Positions 23,968 to 33,786 are shown, counted from the stretch's first letter. The stretch: 37,129 nucleotides of DNA from an uncultured Bacilli bacterium (GCA_947627435.1 CANQWB010000009.1:1-37129); one strand, 5' to 3'. Translations and numbers: made by a program. The notes: generated by a model from the sequence alone, not told the origin.

Positions 23968-24867
23968 TTAATTTAAATAACGAATCGCTTCGATAGCTGC
24001 AACTGCACCATCACTCGTTGCTGTAACAAGTTGCCTAACGCTCTTGGTACGACTATCACCAGCAACATAAATCCCATCGACATTTGTATGACAATCTTCA
24101 CCCGCAACAATATATCCAGAAGCATCCGTATGAATCAATTGATTGAAATTTTCTGTTTCAGGTACACGACCAATCGCAATAAATAAACCAGCCACTGCTA
24201 TTGTTTTTGTCACTCCATTATGATTGGTAACTACAATACTTTCTAATGCCTCATCCCCATTTAATTTGGTTACCATACTATTACATATAAGCTCTATATT
24301 TTCTTTTAAATGCAACTGTCTAATTAAGGTTTCATCGGCACGAAAAGTATCTCTTCTATGAATCAAATAAACTTTTTTAGCTATATCAGATAAATAAAGA
24401 GCATCTTCTAAAGCTGTATTCCCTCCACCTTGTATAGCTACTTCTTTTCCTCTATAAAAAGACCCATCACAAGTCGCACAATACGAAACACCTTTTCCAA
24501 TAAATTCTTTTTCATTAGGTAAATTCAATTTTCTATTTTTCGCACCAGTTGCTAAAATAATAGTTTTTGTTTGATAAGTGTTCTTATTAGTAATTACCTC
24601 TTTATATGTATTATGATCTTGAATATGAACTACTTCTTCAAACACAATTTCAGTACCTAAATTTTTTGCTTGTTCATACAATTTGGTTGCGAAATCAAAT
24701 CCTGAAATATGTGGTGCAACAGGATAGTTATCAATAGATAAGGTATTAATAATTTGTCCACCATAACTCATTGCCTCTAAAACCAATGTCTTTTTTTCGG
24801 CTCTTCTTGTATAAATCGCAGAAGTAAGACCTGCTGGTCCAGCACCCACAATAATCACATCATACAT
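23968..24867 (-). CDS. trxB: Thioredoxin reductase
   Basis: A 299-aa low-molecular-weight thioredoxin reductase that passes electrons from NADPH via FAD to thioredoxin. The FAD fold is at the N-terminus (VIIVGAGPAGLTSAIYT), the redox-active CATC is at Cys130-Cys133, the NADPH motif GGGNTA at 147-152 is followed by HRRDTFRA (170-177), and a C-terminal GIYVAGDSRTKSVRQL completes the FAD site. Length is slightly short but complete. The start at 24867 has GGAGGTG upstream; a longer frame to 24957 crosses the promoter and is rejected. Confidence 0.95.
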   Translation of the reverse strand: MYDVIIVGAGPAGLTSAIYTRRAEKKTLVLEAMSYGGQIINTLSIDNYPVAPHISGFDFATKLYEQAKNLGTEIVFEEVVHIQDHNTYKEVITNKNTYQTKTIILATGAKNRKLNLPNEKEFIGKGVSYCATCDGSFYRGKEVAIQGGGNTALEDALYLSDIAKKVYLIHRRDTFRADETLIRQLHLKENIELICNSMVTKLNGDEALESIVVTNHNGVTKTIAVAGLFIAIGRVPETENFNQLIHTDASGYIVAGEDCHTNVDGIYVAGDSRTKSVRQLVTATSDGAVAAIEAIRYLN

Positions 24868-24928
24868 ATATTTTTCACCTCCATTATCATTTTCGTTTAT
24901 TTCTATCATATTTTTTTCAACTGGTTTT

Positions 24929-24957
24929 ATTGTATCACATTCTATATTTATCCACAA
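24929..24957 (-). promoter_or_regulatory. Promoter of trxB
   Basis: TTGTGG (24957-24952), 17-nt spacer, TACAAT (24934-24929) preceded by TGA, an extended -10. The transcript would begin about 55 nt before the trxB ATG. Confidence 0.6.
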
Positions 24958-24973
24958 CTGAGCAATGAAAAAA

Positions 24974-24992
24974 GTAGAAATGAAATTTCTAC
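24974..24992 (-). terminator. Terminator of the collagen-like gene
   Basis: GTAGAAAT and ATTTCTAC form an 8-bp stem with a 3-nt loop, followed on the minus strand by TTTTTTC. Confidence 0.8.
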
Positions 24993-24995
24993 AAT

Positions 24996-26297
24996 TTATT
25001 GTATTTTTTGGATGATAATACTTACAACTGGATTTGCAAATGAAGATTCACTATTTAAATAGCTCTCTGATGGACTTGCTAATACAAATGGTGCTTTTCC
25101 TAAATTGACTAGTTCAAATACTTCTTTACCATATGGCAAATTGACCATTCCATGTCCAACAATTAAAGTTGGAGTGGTAGAACTAGCATATACAGTATTT
25201 CCTGCATAGACAGTACTTTCATATGCTTTTTTAAATCCGACAGAAATGACTCCACTAGAAGCATTTTGCGTACGGGCTTGAATAAAAAAATCTAATTTAT
25301 AAATTCCCGCATCCATAAATGTAATTGTATTATTTTCGGTACTGAGATAGAAACGACTTCCCATATCCATTATCATTAACTCCAAAGGTACTCTTTCATC
25401 TGAAGAAACAATTTCTGTTCCTCCAGTAGCATACTCATTTGATGTCATAAAATAAGCAGTTGGAACTTCTAATGGACCCGGCGCACCTTGGGGACCTTGC
25501 GGACCTCTTGCTCCAGCAACACCTTGAAGTCCCTGTTCCCCTTGAGGACCTGGTATTCCCTGCAAACCTTGTTCCCCTTGTGGCCCTTGTGGGCCTGTAT
25601 CTCCTTTTGGACCTGTCGGTCCTTGTTTACCCGTTGGACCTTGCGGACCTTGTTTTCCAGTTGCTCCTGGTTCTCCTTGCGGACCACGAATGACACCAAC
25701 ATTTTTCCACGCATTATTCTCTTGTGACCATACATATAAATCTGTTCCCACTAAATAAGAATCTCCAGGCGAACCGGATGAATGTTGCTGCTGTAATTCC
25801 TGTAAAGAATTGTAAGAACCCAATATAGTGACACTCGTTCCATCTGTTCCTCTTTCTCCTTGCTTTCCCACTGGACCTTGTTCTCCTTGGGGACCAGGAG
25901 GCCCCTGCTCACCTGGAGGACCTTGTATACCGTTTACACCTTGTATTCCCTGAGGACCTCGTTCCCCTTGTGGCCCTTGTTCTCCGCGTGGACCTTCAAT
26001 TCCCTGAGGACCAGATTCTCCTTGCGGACCACGCATATTTCCAACATCAACCCATGTTTGGTTAAATTCAGACCAAACATATAGATCATCGCCAACTATG
26101 TAAGCACTTCCAACCGTTCCAATTGGATATTTTTCTTCTAATTCCTCGATACTTGCAAAAGTACCTAAAATGGATGTCACAGGCCCAGCAGGACCCGTTG
26201 GACCTGTCGGACCCATCATACCTACACCATTGAAACAATTATTTCTATATTGTTCATCACATTTAATTTTATCTAATGCTTTTTTATAAATATCCAT
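24996..26297 (-). CDS. Collagen-like repeat surface protein
   Basis: A 433-aa protein without a classical signal peptide. After a short head (1-28) come [11 protein letters not shown], a 45-residue domain (43-87), 21 Gly-X-Y triplets (90-152), a second copy of the domain (157-203), 24 more triplets (205-276), and a beta-rich C-terminal domain (277-433) like those of BclA-type proteins. The two small domains share ILGxxxSxxEL...VGxDLYVWSxxxxxWxxVG. The triplets are rich in Gln, Glu and Lys at X and Y, with many Pro-Gln and Glu-Gln pairs. It should form a trimeric stalk on the cell surface. AAGGAGG precedes the ATG. The large surface protein lies just upstream. Confidence 0.9.
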   Translation of the reverse strand: MDIYKKALDKIKCDEQYRNNCFNGVGMMGPTGPTGPAGPVTSILGTFASIEELEEKYPIGTVGSAYIVGDDLYVWSEFNQTWVDVGNMRGPQGESGPQGIEGPRGEQGPQGERGPQGIQGVNGIQGPPGEQGPPGPQGEQGPVGKQGERGTDGTSVTILGSYNSLQELQQQHSSGSPGDSYLVGTDLYVWSQENNAWKNVGVIRGPQGEPGATGKQGPQGPTGKQGPTGPKGDTGPQGPQGEQGLQGIPGPQGEQGLQGVAGARGPQGPQGAPGPLEVPTAYFMTSNEYATGGTEIVSSDERVPLELMIMDMGSRFYLSTENNTITFMDAGIYKLDFFIQARTQNASSGVISVGFKKAYESTVYAGNTVYASSTTPTLIVGHGMVNLPYGKEVFELVNLGKAPFVLASPSESYLNSESSFANPVVSIIIQKIQ

Positions 26298-26337
26298 AAT
26301 TACCTCCTTACTCTATTTTATGTATGATGGAAGCAAA

Positions 26338-26365
26338 AAAGTAACAACCTTTTCGTTGTTACTTT
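26338..26365 (-). terminator. Terminator of the large surface protein gene
   Basis: AAAGTAACAAC and GTTGTTACTTT form an 11-bp perfect stem with a 6-nt loop, followed on the minus strand by TTTTTT. It overlaps the stop codon and separates the gene from the collagen-like gene. Confidence 0.9.
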
Positions 26366-29300
26366 AAATATGATTTTTTCTATTCATGATAAATCCTACA
26401 AGTAAAGATATCATTGCAAATGGCGTTACAATATAATACCATTTTATCTTATGTTTCTTTTTAATTTCTATTGCTGGTTCTTCTGGTTGTGTACTTTCCT
26501 CTTTATTTTTTGGTTTTTCTGTTAAGGAATTATCATCGATAGGGTCAGTAGAAGATTGTGAATCAGATGGTACATAAGAATTACCCTGTGGTGTATTTGA
26601 AGTATTAGGTATTGGAGTATGAGATTCCTCTGTTGGACCTGATACTGCTGGTTCTTCTGGTTGTTCAGGGATTGTATGGGCTTCTTTTACCACAACAATT
26701 TCCATTTCATACCTTTCATGATTTTCATCACCAAGAAAAATCAATTTAAGATGATTTTCACCTTCTACCAAATCAATATTTTCATTAGACCATTGCCATC
26801 CATCAGGAAGATGAATATCTGCTAAAGTAGTGGTAGCTTCAGAAACAGTAATAGTAGCATCTGGTTGAATGGATGGTTTTGATGCTTTTAAAATAGTAAA
26901 TTGTAATGTTTTTGAACCTGTATAAAGACCAATTCCCTTAATATTAACAGTCGCTATACCAGCATAAATATGATTACGAAATTCTAATGTATAGTCAATT
27001 TCTTTTGTTAAAATATGACCATATGAATCTTTTACAATGATATTCGGTGTTTGTTCATGACCCGTATATTCTAAATGGTCATCTTCTATATCCATATGAA
27101 AATTGTCATTAATATCAACTGCTGGTATTTGACTATTCTTTAATGTAATTTGAATCGTATAATCAGTTTGATTTCCATGACTATCTGTGACTAAAATATA
27201 AATATGGTAAGTACCTATATGTGTTGGAAAATCTCCTTCCCAATCATAAGTAATTTTTACTTTTTGAATATTGGTAATGGCAATTTTACCATCTTCCTTA
27301 TCAGTTATGTTGATACCTGCAAGAATATCATTTACATTGATACCAGTTTTATTTGCTAAATCATATTCTAGTTTATCATGACCAGTAACTACCGGATGAC
27401 TACCAATTTCTTGTGTAATTGAAATACTCATTTCAATATTTTCATAATTATCTTTATCAGAACCATTATAGATTGCTTTTGATGTAATCGTTTTTCCAGA
27501 TACGAGTACAGTTGTTGGAGTTTCCCAAACCCAATTTGTAGGCAATACAAGATCACTTACCGTTTTTGCTTGAGCAGTTGCAACCATATGTTTTTCTGGG
27601 AATATTTCTGGAGTTGATGCTTTTGCAATTGTAAATTCTAACTCTCTAGTACCCTCATAGATATCAAGTCCTGTCAAAATCATTTTAGCCGTACCAGCAT
27701 TGATATTATTTTGATACGTAATTGTATAATCTTCTCCTAAAATTAATTCTTTATCTTGATATTTAACAGTTGCAATTGGTGTTTTTGCTTCTCCATTATA
27801 TACAAATCCACTCATCATATAACTAACAGATAGGTCATCAACTGAAATTGTATCTGGTACTTTATTTTCAAATAAGTTAAACATAGCAGCAGAAGCATAG
27901 TTAGTACCATCAGCTGTTTCCAATGCTTTAATTCTTACATAATTCGCTTGCATTGGTGTTTCTAATATAAATGTTTTCGTGGTTTTGTCATTCGTCCAAA
28001 TTACATTATTTCCAACTGTTGTCCAGTGTTCTCCATCTACACTCACTTCGATAAGTGCTTTTGTAATACGACCATTAGATGAATTGTCTTGACGTGGCAT
28101 ATATTCAATTTTAGAAAGCTTTGCTCCACCTTCTATCTTGATATTAATCCACAATTCTTTGTCTGATCCATCCCAATAAGTATGCCACATAGTATTTGCA
28201 TTTCCATCAATTGCTTTACTTTCATGTTCATTATTATTTTGTCTAGAGGATGCAGTGGCACTTAATCTAGAATTTGGAATATAAGTTTTTGTTGGATCCA
28301 ATGTAGGATCTGCTTCAAATGTAAATTCTACATAATTACTTGCAAGCATATTACCATGTGCACCATCACGAACAAATACTGTTTTTAATCCAGATAAATC
28401 TGGCAAAGCGTCTTTGAATTTTGTCCAGTCAGATGCTTTCGTTTTAGAATCGTTCAATTTCCATTCCATAGTATCTGACCAACCAATTATTTTATTTTCT
28501 AATTCATTTGCATATAAGCCACTTGGTACCTGATTTTCTTGAATATCGATAATTGTAATACTATCGCTATTAGGTGTTTTATTTTGATCCCCTAAAATAT
28601 GTACAACAATATCATTTGTTGAATTAATTTCATTCAGTTGATTCGTTAAATCAACGCTAGTTCCTGTTGATACTGTTACCCAGTCACCAGATACTTCTTG
28701 ATTTTCTGTACTATAAGAATAATTTAAAGAATACTCGAAAGGTTGTGCTGTTGATAAAACAATCTTATTGGCATTGACACCATCAAATGAGAAAGAAACT
28801 GGTTGTTCTTCTTCTAACCCTAGTAAATATTGTGCTACTTGTCTTACTGCTTGACCTTGTAAATATATATCACTATCATTAGGTGTTTTAGATAATTCTT
28901 TCAATACATTTTGATACGCACTTGTTGCTAACATGGACTCTCTACTATCTGTAATTTTTTTCTCAATTAAATTTAATAAATCATGCATTGCAAGAGGAAA
29001 TTCTTTAAAGTTTGCCATAATTTCATATGCCAATTTGTAATAGTCATGAGATGTCATATTTCCATCTTTTAAATAAGTTTGAACAAGTCCATACCATCCA
29101 TCAAAATTATAATATTGAATTCCACCAGTATTGATTGCTTTATTATTATTTGCATCTTGCGTTCCTACAATAGCTCGATATAATTCTCTTTGTTTTGCTA
29201 GATCATTTTCATATATATCTGCAATTAATTTATACTCTAAAGCCTTTTCATAATCTGCAAAATGATCAAGAGCACGTTGCGCTAAAATGACATAACTTCC

Positions 29301-31043
29301 ATTGTAATAAGAAGCATAATCATTCGTAGTAGTTCCCCAGTTTAAAGGCAATCTTTCACCTTTTTCCGTACCACTGGATTTTGCCCATCCTGATACATCA
29401 TTTCCAATGCTCCATTTCGTTGTAAAAGAGCCATCTTCATTTTTGGTTTTAGACATGACCAGATAAGCAGCATGTCCAGGTTGTCTTGTAACAGCAGCTG
29501 GATTTCCGTAAGAACCCTCTAGATTTTCTCCCGTTTTTGATATAGCTCCACAAACACCATCTTCTTCCCAAATAATCCATAATCTTGGTTTGGCAGTAGA
29601 TGTAGTCCCTACACCCCATTTAGATAACTGATATTCTTGTTCACAACTTAATCCTCTAGAATATCCCGTTTGATTTTTATTTAAATAATTCGTTCCACAG
29701 TGTGTAGTTCCTTCTTTATAATATTCTTTATCATGATAACTCCATCCATCAGCATATTGAATATAAGTATAAGGGTTTCTAGGTGTATGGTCTTGATTAC
29801 GACCGTCATATTTAGTAGTTTCTCCTTCTTTTTGAATTCGACTACTATACCAGTTTAGCCATGGAATTTCTTCGTCACTTAAACGAGAATCTACAACCCA
29901 ACGCATTTCTTCTACGGTCAATGCTTCGAATGTTTGTATATCAAACGTAGGTTGATAATTATCTGGTAATCCAGTTTTCGTATATAGTTTTTTAAATGCA
30001 TCATAACGTGCAATGGGATCTGACATGACGGGTTCTCCATTTTCTCCACTCACCCATAATGCTACCGTATTGGAATGGGTTAAAGAAATAGCTAACATCA
30101 TAGTCAAAAATACGTCTTTATGCTCACTAGATAAATCGGCCTTATAAGTATGATAAAGTTTAGATAGTACATTGAAAGAACTAATATAGTTTCCTAATGG
30201 TTCTCCACCCGTAATATATTTTTTTAAAACATTTTTATCGTTAAATAACCATTTTAACGTTTCTTCATTTTCTTGACTATCAGTTGCATATGCTTGCAGA
30301 ATTTGATAGCCAACACGACTTACTAAAGTTCTTTGTAACAGTTTTAATTCTAAATTAGAATTGGTAAGAATCTCAGTTTCATTATGACTTTTTAACTCTG
30401 TATCATAAGAAGATACATCATGAATAAAATCCACCGTAGCATCCAATTTTGGGCTATAAGTAGAAGAATTATATATCATGGCATCTGCATAAACAGAGTG
30501 ATCTGATGATTGATCACCACAATCATAAGCATATAATTTTAAATATTTATAATCGCGAATAATCAACGAAATTTTTTCAGCATTGGTATCTCCCTTCATG
30601 ATACCAGTCGTTTTTAATTCTACCCAATTTGATTTATCATTGGAAACAGATATCGTAAATTTCACACCATTTCCATTAGAACTGGCATAAGTATCCACTC
30701 CAATATAAGCAGTAAATGTATCAAAACCTTTTTTGGTATATTCACTGATATCATAAATTACAGTACTAGTTGCATGAGCAAAAACTCCATGTAAAAAGAA
30801 CTTTTGTTGATTATCTACAAGAAGGGAAATTAATTTTCCCGGTTCATTTTGATTCACTTTAAGTGCTCTTTGGTCTTTCCAACCACTTACGGCTGATTCC
30901 CATTTTAAATCTGATAAGTAAACATGATCCGAATTTATGGTTGGATTGGCAGCTACAAGTAATGGTTTAATATTGACAAATACAGCAATAACACCAATCA
31001 TTACACATAATGTTCTAATCAACGTTTTATGCTTTTTTATCAT
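26364..31043 (-). CDS. Large NPCBM/F5-8C surface protein with transglutaminase-like core
   Basis: A 1559-aa exported protein. Signal peptide 1-32; NPCBM-type carbohydrate-binding domain about 40-192; helical region; a putative transglutaminase-like core about 450-580 with Cys498 (EEDGVCGAIS), YGNPAAV and His524 (PGHAAYLV), Asp549 a possible third residue; F5/8 type C domain 925-1060 (SRLSATASSRQ, AIDGNANTMWHT, VSVDGEHWT); then two similar blocks of a YTG-type beta repeat plus a KASxPxI beta domain (1079-1212 and 1323-1452) around a DUF5011/cadherin-like domain (1213-1302). A Pro/Ser/Glu-rich linker leads to a C-terminal TM and basic tail (1534-1559); no LPXTG sorting signal. The enzyme core is inferred from pattern only. 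Confidence 0.85.
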   Translation of the reverse strand: MIKKHKTLIRTLCVMIGVIAVFVNIKPLLVAANPTINSDHVYLSDLKWESAVSGWKDQRALKVNQNEPGKLISLLVDNQQKFFLHGVFAHATSTVIYDISEYTKKGFDTFTAYIGVDTYASSNGNGVKFTISVSNDKSNWVELKTTGIMKGDTNAEKISLIIRDYKYLKLYAYDCGDQSSDHSVYADAMIYNSSTYSPKLDATVDFIHDVSSYDTELKSHNETEILTNSNLELKLLQRTLVSRVGYQILQAYATDSQENEETLKWLFNDKNVLKKYITGGEPLGNYISSFNVLSKLYHTYKADLSSEHKDVFLTMMLAISLTHSNTVALWVSGENGEPVMSDPIARYDAFKKLYTKTGLPDNYQPTFDIQTFEALTVEEMRWVVDSRLSDEEIPWLNWYSSRIQKEGETTKYDGRNQDHTPRNPYTYIQYADGWSYHDKEYYKEGTTHCGTNYLNKNQTGYSRGLSCEQEYQLSKWGVGTTSTAKPRLWIIWEEDGVCGAISKTGENLEGSYGNPAAVTRQPGHAAYLVMSKTKNEDGSFTTKWSIGNDVSGWAKSSGTEKGERLPLNWGTTTNDYASYYNGSYVILAQRALDHFADYEKALEYKLIADIYENDLAKQRELYRAIVGTQDANNNKAINTGGIQYYNFDGWYGLVQTYLKDGNMTSHDYYKLAYEIMANFKEFPLAMHDLLNLIEKKITDSRESMLATSAYQNVLKELSKTPNDSDIYLQGQAVRQVAQYLLGLEEEQPVSFSFDGVNANKIVLSTAQPFEYSLNYSYSTENQEVSGDWVTVSTGTSVDLTNQLNEINSTNDIVVHILGDQNKTPNSDSITIIDIQENQVPSGLYANELENKIIGWSDTMEWKLNDSKTKASDWTKFKDALPDLSGLKTVFVRDGAHGNMLASNYVEFTFEADPTLDPTKTYIPNSRLSATASSRQNNNEHESKAIDGNANTMWHTYWDGSDKELWINIKIEGGAKLSKIEYMPRQDNSSNGRITKALIEVSVDGEHWTTVGNNVIWTNDKTTKTFILETPMQANYVRIKALETADGTNYASAAMFNLFENKVPDTISVDDLSVSYMMSGFVYNGEAKTPIATVKYQDKELILGEDYTITYQNNINAGTAKMILTGLDIYEGTRELEFTIAKASTPEIFPEKHMVATAQAKTVSDLVLPTNWVWETPTTVLVSGKTITSKAIYNGSDKDNYENIEMSISITQEIGSHPVVTGHDKLEYDLANKTGINVNDILAGINITDKEDGKIAITNIQKVKITYDWEGDFPTHIGTYHIYILVTDSHGNQTDYTIQITLKNSQIPAVDINDNFHMDIEDDHLEYTGHEQTPNIIVKDSYGHILTKEIDYTLEFRNHIYAGIATVNIKGIGLYTGSKTLQFTILKASKPSIQPDATITVSEATTTLADIHLPDGWQWSNENIDLVEGENHLKLIFLGDENHERYEMEIVVVKEAHTIPEQPEEPAVSGPTEESHTPIPNTSNTPQGNSYVPSDSQSSTDPIDDNSLTEKPKNKEESTQPEEPAIEIKKKHKIKWYYIVTPFAMISLLVGFIMNRKNHI

Positions 31044-31127
31044 ATCAATTCACATCCTAACAACTTTTACTAAATCAAATTATCTTATGCAGTTTATAAC
31101 CAGAAATGTACTGCATTTGTTACCGTT

Positions 31128-31155
31128 ATTATATCATTTCCATATCATTTCGCAA
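31128..31155 (-). promoter_or_regulatory. Promoter of the large surface protein gene
   Basis: TTGCGA (31155-31150), 16-nt spacer, TATAAT (31133-31128) preceded by TGA. In the leader, TGCAGT (31088-31093) and ACTGCA (31110-31115) form an inverted repeat that could be an operator or hairpin. Confidence 0.65.
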
Positions 31156-31284
31156 TGGTAAATTTAAAAATTTTATATTTTTTTACAGTATTTAATATAT
31201 CAATCATGATATTTATATGAATTGGTAAAAAAAAAACGAATATCAATTCATTTTCTTACAATTTATAATTTTAATATCTCATAT

Positions 31285-31947
31285 CTAAAGGGTAGTAAAT
31301 TGGTGACTTTCATCAATCAAACTCATAATTTTTTGGTCTGAAACCGTATCATCTAATAAAATGGTAATCCAATGTTGCTTATTCATATGATATGCTCTAT
31401 AAAATCCCTTTTGTTCTAATAATGTTTTAATTTCATCTGGATTTAATTTCACATTTAGGATTTCCACAGTTTCATCACCAATATCAATTTTGTTTTTCGG
31501 AATGTTCATCATTAAACCATACCATTTACCATTATGTGGATTTTTAAAAATACCATCATCTGGATATTTCTCCCATGCAAATTCTGGTAAATCATGATAT
31601 GTTTCTATAATAGCATGGGCAATCCGGTTAGCTTGGTCCGTCATAAAATACTTTGACTCTGTACAATTTTTTTGAATATCCAATAAAATATTTTTATATG
31701 CCTCTTTTACTTGTGATACAAATTCACCAGTAGCATGCACAATTCTAAAATGAGTATATTCTTCACCCAGTTCGACATCATAAATCTTTCCAGTAACCAT
31801 ACCGGAATCAGATATTGTAATTTCAACACGCAAAGAACCATCTAATATTACTTTTGATAATATATAGTTTCCTGATGCTTTTTGAAAACCATAGGAAATT
31901 AATTTATCATATAAAATCGTACATCTTTCAAATATTTCATGTTCCAT
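31285..31947 (-). CDS. MmcQ/YjbR family DNA-binding protein
   Basis: A 220-aa protein of the long MmcQ/YjbR type. The N-terminal half (about 1-95) is a beta-rich extension starting MEHEIFERCTILYDKLISYGF; the C-terminal half carries the YjbR signature: PEFAWEKYPDDGIFKNPHNGKWYGLMMNI, a KLNPDE helix and an AYHMNKQHWITILLDD strand. The fold is double-wing CyaY-like; DNA binding is suggested for the family, but the role is not known. It lies between the surface protein and bile salt hydrolase genes, on the same strand. Confidence 0.88.
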   Translation of the reverse strand: MEHEIFERCTILYDKLISYGFQKASGNYILSKVILDGSLRVEITISDSGMVTGKIYDVELGEEYTHFRIVHATGEFVSQVKEAYKNILLDIQKNCTESKYFMTDQANRIAHAIIETYHDLPEFAWEKYPDDGIFKNPHNGKWYGLMMNIPKNKIDIGDETVEILNVKLNPDEIKTLLEQKGFYRAYHMNKQHWITILLDDTVSDQKIMSLIDESHQFTTL

Positions 31948-32001
31948 TATACCAGTACCTCATTTACTACCACTATTATACTATATATCAAATAAAAAAA
32001 A

Positions 32002-32015
32002 GAGGATAAACCCTC
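32002..32015 (-). terminator. Terminator of the bile salt hydrolase gene
   Basis: GAGG and CCTC pair around a 6-nt loop, followed by eight Ts on the minus strand. The stem is short. Confidence 0.55.
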
Positions 32016-32043
32016 CATTTTATGAATATTTGTTTCTATGAAT

Positions 32044-33018
32044 CTAATTTTGCATATAAATATGTTGCCCTTTGACTAAATCATAACTTACGAGTTTGAT
32101 ACCATCTAAATCTTCTTGATACATGTCGATTCCTGTAATTTGGCTATTTTCATAAGTGGTATAATAATAAATTCCTTTATCCATATTTACACAGGAACTA
32201 TAAATGGTAATTTCATATTGATGATTCCCCATATGTACGCAACCTCTTTGTTGTTCAACAGAACCTAATATATGAAAAAATTGACTAATGCTTTCTGATT
32301 CGGAATCTCCAGATAGAGAATTCATTTTCGTAAATGTAGCTTTGACAAATCGTGAAGCCGAAGATAAATCACCTGGCAAACCTAAAGCACCCATCCCACG
32401 ACTATATGTATCAAAATTTAATTGCTTAGAAAAATGATTCACAGGCGGTTCCGTAGATAATGCCATATAATTGTTTAAATGAAACATATGCATATCAAAG
32501 GTTGGGTTATTCGTTAGTACACCTACTGGATTATCATATATTTTTAGTCCTTCCTTAACACATTCTACTGTAATTGCATTTTCTTTATCTGCAATAATCC
32601 AATGTAAGGGAGAAGCTGGTAATTGTTCACTAAAATTAATTTTAGCGATATTGATTTTTTGTAATAATGCTTTTGCTTCTTCTAAATTGGCACATTGCGC
32701 TAATACCCATGGAATAAATTCAAATGGCGCAATATTGTCTTTATCATTTTGTTCTTCTTTATAATCGGCGTTGCCCGGAAAATTAAGCCCTGCCATACCT
32801 AATCCTTTTTCATTGACAGCATCATAATATAATGGATAATTATCTGCTACATAAGCCATTCCAATCATGGCATAATGCTTAGAAATATCATTGACTTTTC
32901 GAAAATGAAAAGGATAATTTCTAGGAGTAATAGTAACAGTTTCTTGATAAGAATATTCTAAATCCAAATTTCTACCAAAATAATGATTTTTCGTATGATA
33001 AGTAATTGCTGTACACAT
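32044..33018 (-). CDS. bsh: Bile salt hydrolase (choloylglycine hydrolase)
   Basis: A 324-aa Ntn-family amidase that removes glycine or taurine from conjugated bile acids. All active-site residues are in place: Cys2 (exposed after Met removal), Arg16 and Asp19 in GRNLDLEYS, Asn79 in AGLNFPG, Asn170 in GVLTNNPTFD and Arg223 in SSASRF. GLPGDLSSASRF and the C-terminal KGIYYYTTYEN stretch closely resemble the Clostridium perfringens enzyme, so a bile salt hydrolase is favoured over penicillin V acylase. It is cytoplasmic (no signal peptide). It has its own extended -10 promoter and terminator. It points to life in the vertebrate gut. Confidence 0.93.
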   Translation of the reverse strand: MCTAITYHTKNHYFGRNLDLEYSYQETVTITPRNYPFHFRKVNDISKHYAMIGMAYVADNYPLYYDAVNEKGLGMAGLNFPGNADYKEEQNDKDNIAPFEFIPWVLAQCANLEEAKALLQKINIAKINFSEQLPASPLHWIIADKENAITVECVKEGLKIYDNPVGVLTNNPTFDMHMFHLNNYMALSTEPPVNHFSKQLNFDTYSRGMGALGLPGDLSSASRFVKATFTKMNSLSGDSESESISQFFHILGSVEQQRGCVHMGNHQYEITIYSSCVNMDKGIYYYTTYENSQITGIDMYQEDLDGIKLVSYDLVKGQHIYMQN

Positions 33019-33058
33019 AAATATCTTCCTTTCATATTCACAATTATTTTCATAGAAT

Positions 33059-33067
33059 ATTATATCA
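33059..33067 (-). promoter_or_regulatory. Extended -10 of bsh
   Basis: TGATATAAT sits about 41 nt before the bsh start codon. TTGAAA lies 19 nt upstream of the -10, longer than ideal. Confidence 0.55.
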
Positions 33068-33168
33068 TTATTCTTACTAGTTTTTTCAAAATTTTAATGA
33101 AATCTATTATTAGAAGTTTTGGAAAGATTATCTATAAATCTATGATGATAGTTTATATTAAAATAAAA

Positions 33169-33663
33169 TTATTTTATAGTTTCTTGTACTTTGCGAATAA
33201 TGTAATTTTTGGTTTCATCAAAATTCATATGATAAACAATTGAAAGTTCATTATACAAATATTTTTCTGCTTTATTAAAATAATCATTATCCTTATCACT
33301 TATTTTTTTATTATTTTTTATTCTATCAGCATTTCTTAAATAAGTGGTCTTAATAATTTTTATCAAATCTTCATGTGTACCATTATGTAATAAATCTTTA
33401 TACGTTTTTTCGATATACTTATCTGCCATATTTTCTATTGGTTCAATATTACAAATATTATGAATGAAAGAGTCGGCTTCTTTTTGACTTATTATACTTC
33501 TTAAATATCCCATCCTATTATCTACGGGAACATCAATAATTAATGAAGCATCATCAATGGGTGCTAAAATATAGTAATCTTGTCCATTCATTTTATTATT
33601 TCTGATATCTTTTATTTGACACACATCTTTTTTATAAACCACATAATCATTTACTTTGTACAT
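33169..33663 (-). CDS. CarD/CdnL-family transcription factor
   Basis: A 164-aa protein with an N-terminal CarD/RNA polymerase-interacting Tudor-like domain (MYKVNDYVVYKKDVCQIKDI, YYILAPIDD, IDVPVDN, about 1-60) and a helical C-terminal part (about 60-164) with the LLHNGTHEDLIKIIKTTYLR stretch. CarD-type proteins bind the polymerase beta subunit and stabilise the open complex. Here a low-copy version is likely to be a local or growth-phase regulator. GGAGG precedes the ATG. A 117-nt leader follows an extended -10 at 33787, and an imperfect inverted repeat near 33700-33735 lies within it. Confidence 0.87.
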   Translation of the reverse strand: MYKVNDYVVYKKDVCQIKDIRNNKMNGQDYYILAPIDDASLIIDVPVDNRMGYLRSIISQKEADSFIHNICNIEPIENMADKYIEKTYKDLLHNGTHEDLIKIIKTTYLRNADRIKNNKKISDKDNDYFNKAEKYLYNELSIVYHMNFDETKNYIIRKVQETIK

Positions 33664-33786
33664 AAAATACCTCCATCTAATTATTTTTGGGCAGAAAAAA
33701 TACGCAAGTCATTATACAATTGGACTTACGCATATTTGCTACACATTGATAATCATTCGACTTAATATTTTTTGCTTAACAAAATT

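Noticed and set aside
24868-24957. N-terminal extension of trxB
   Set aside because: It crosses the promoter and lacks a ribosome-binding site; the FAD fold starts at the ATG at 24867.
25460-26084. Several overlapping open frames on both strands within the collagen-like gene
   Set aside because: They are frame shadows caused by the 9-bp Gly-X-Y codon periodicity, which keeps stop codons away in other frames.
26364-26600. LPXTG sorting signal in the large surface protein
   Set aside because: The C-terminus has a Pro/Ser-rich linker, TM helix and basic tail but no LPXTG-like motif, so sortase anchoring is not supported.
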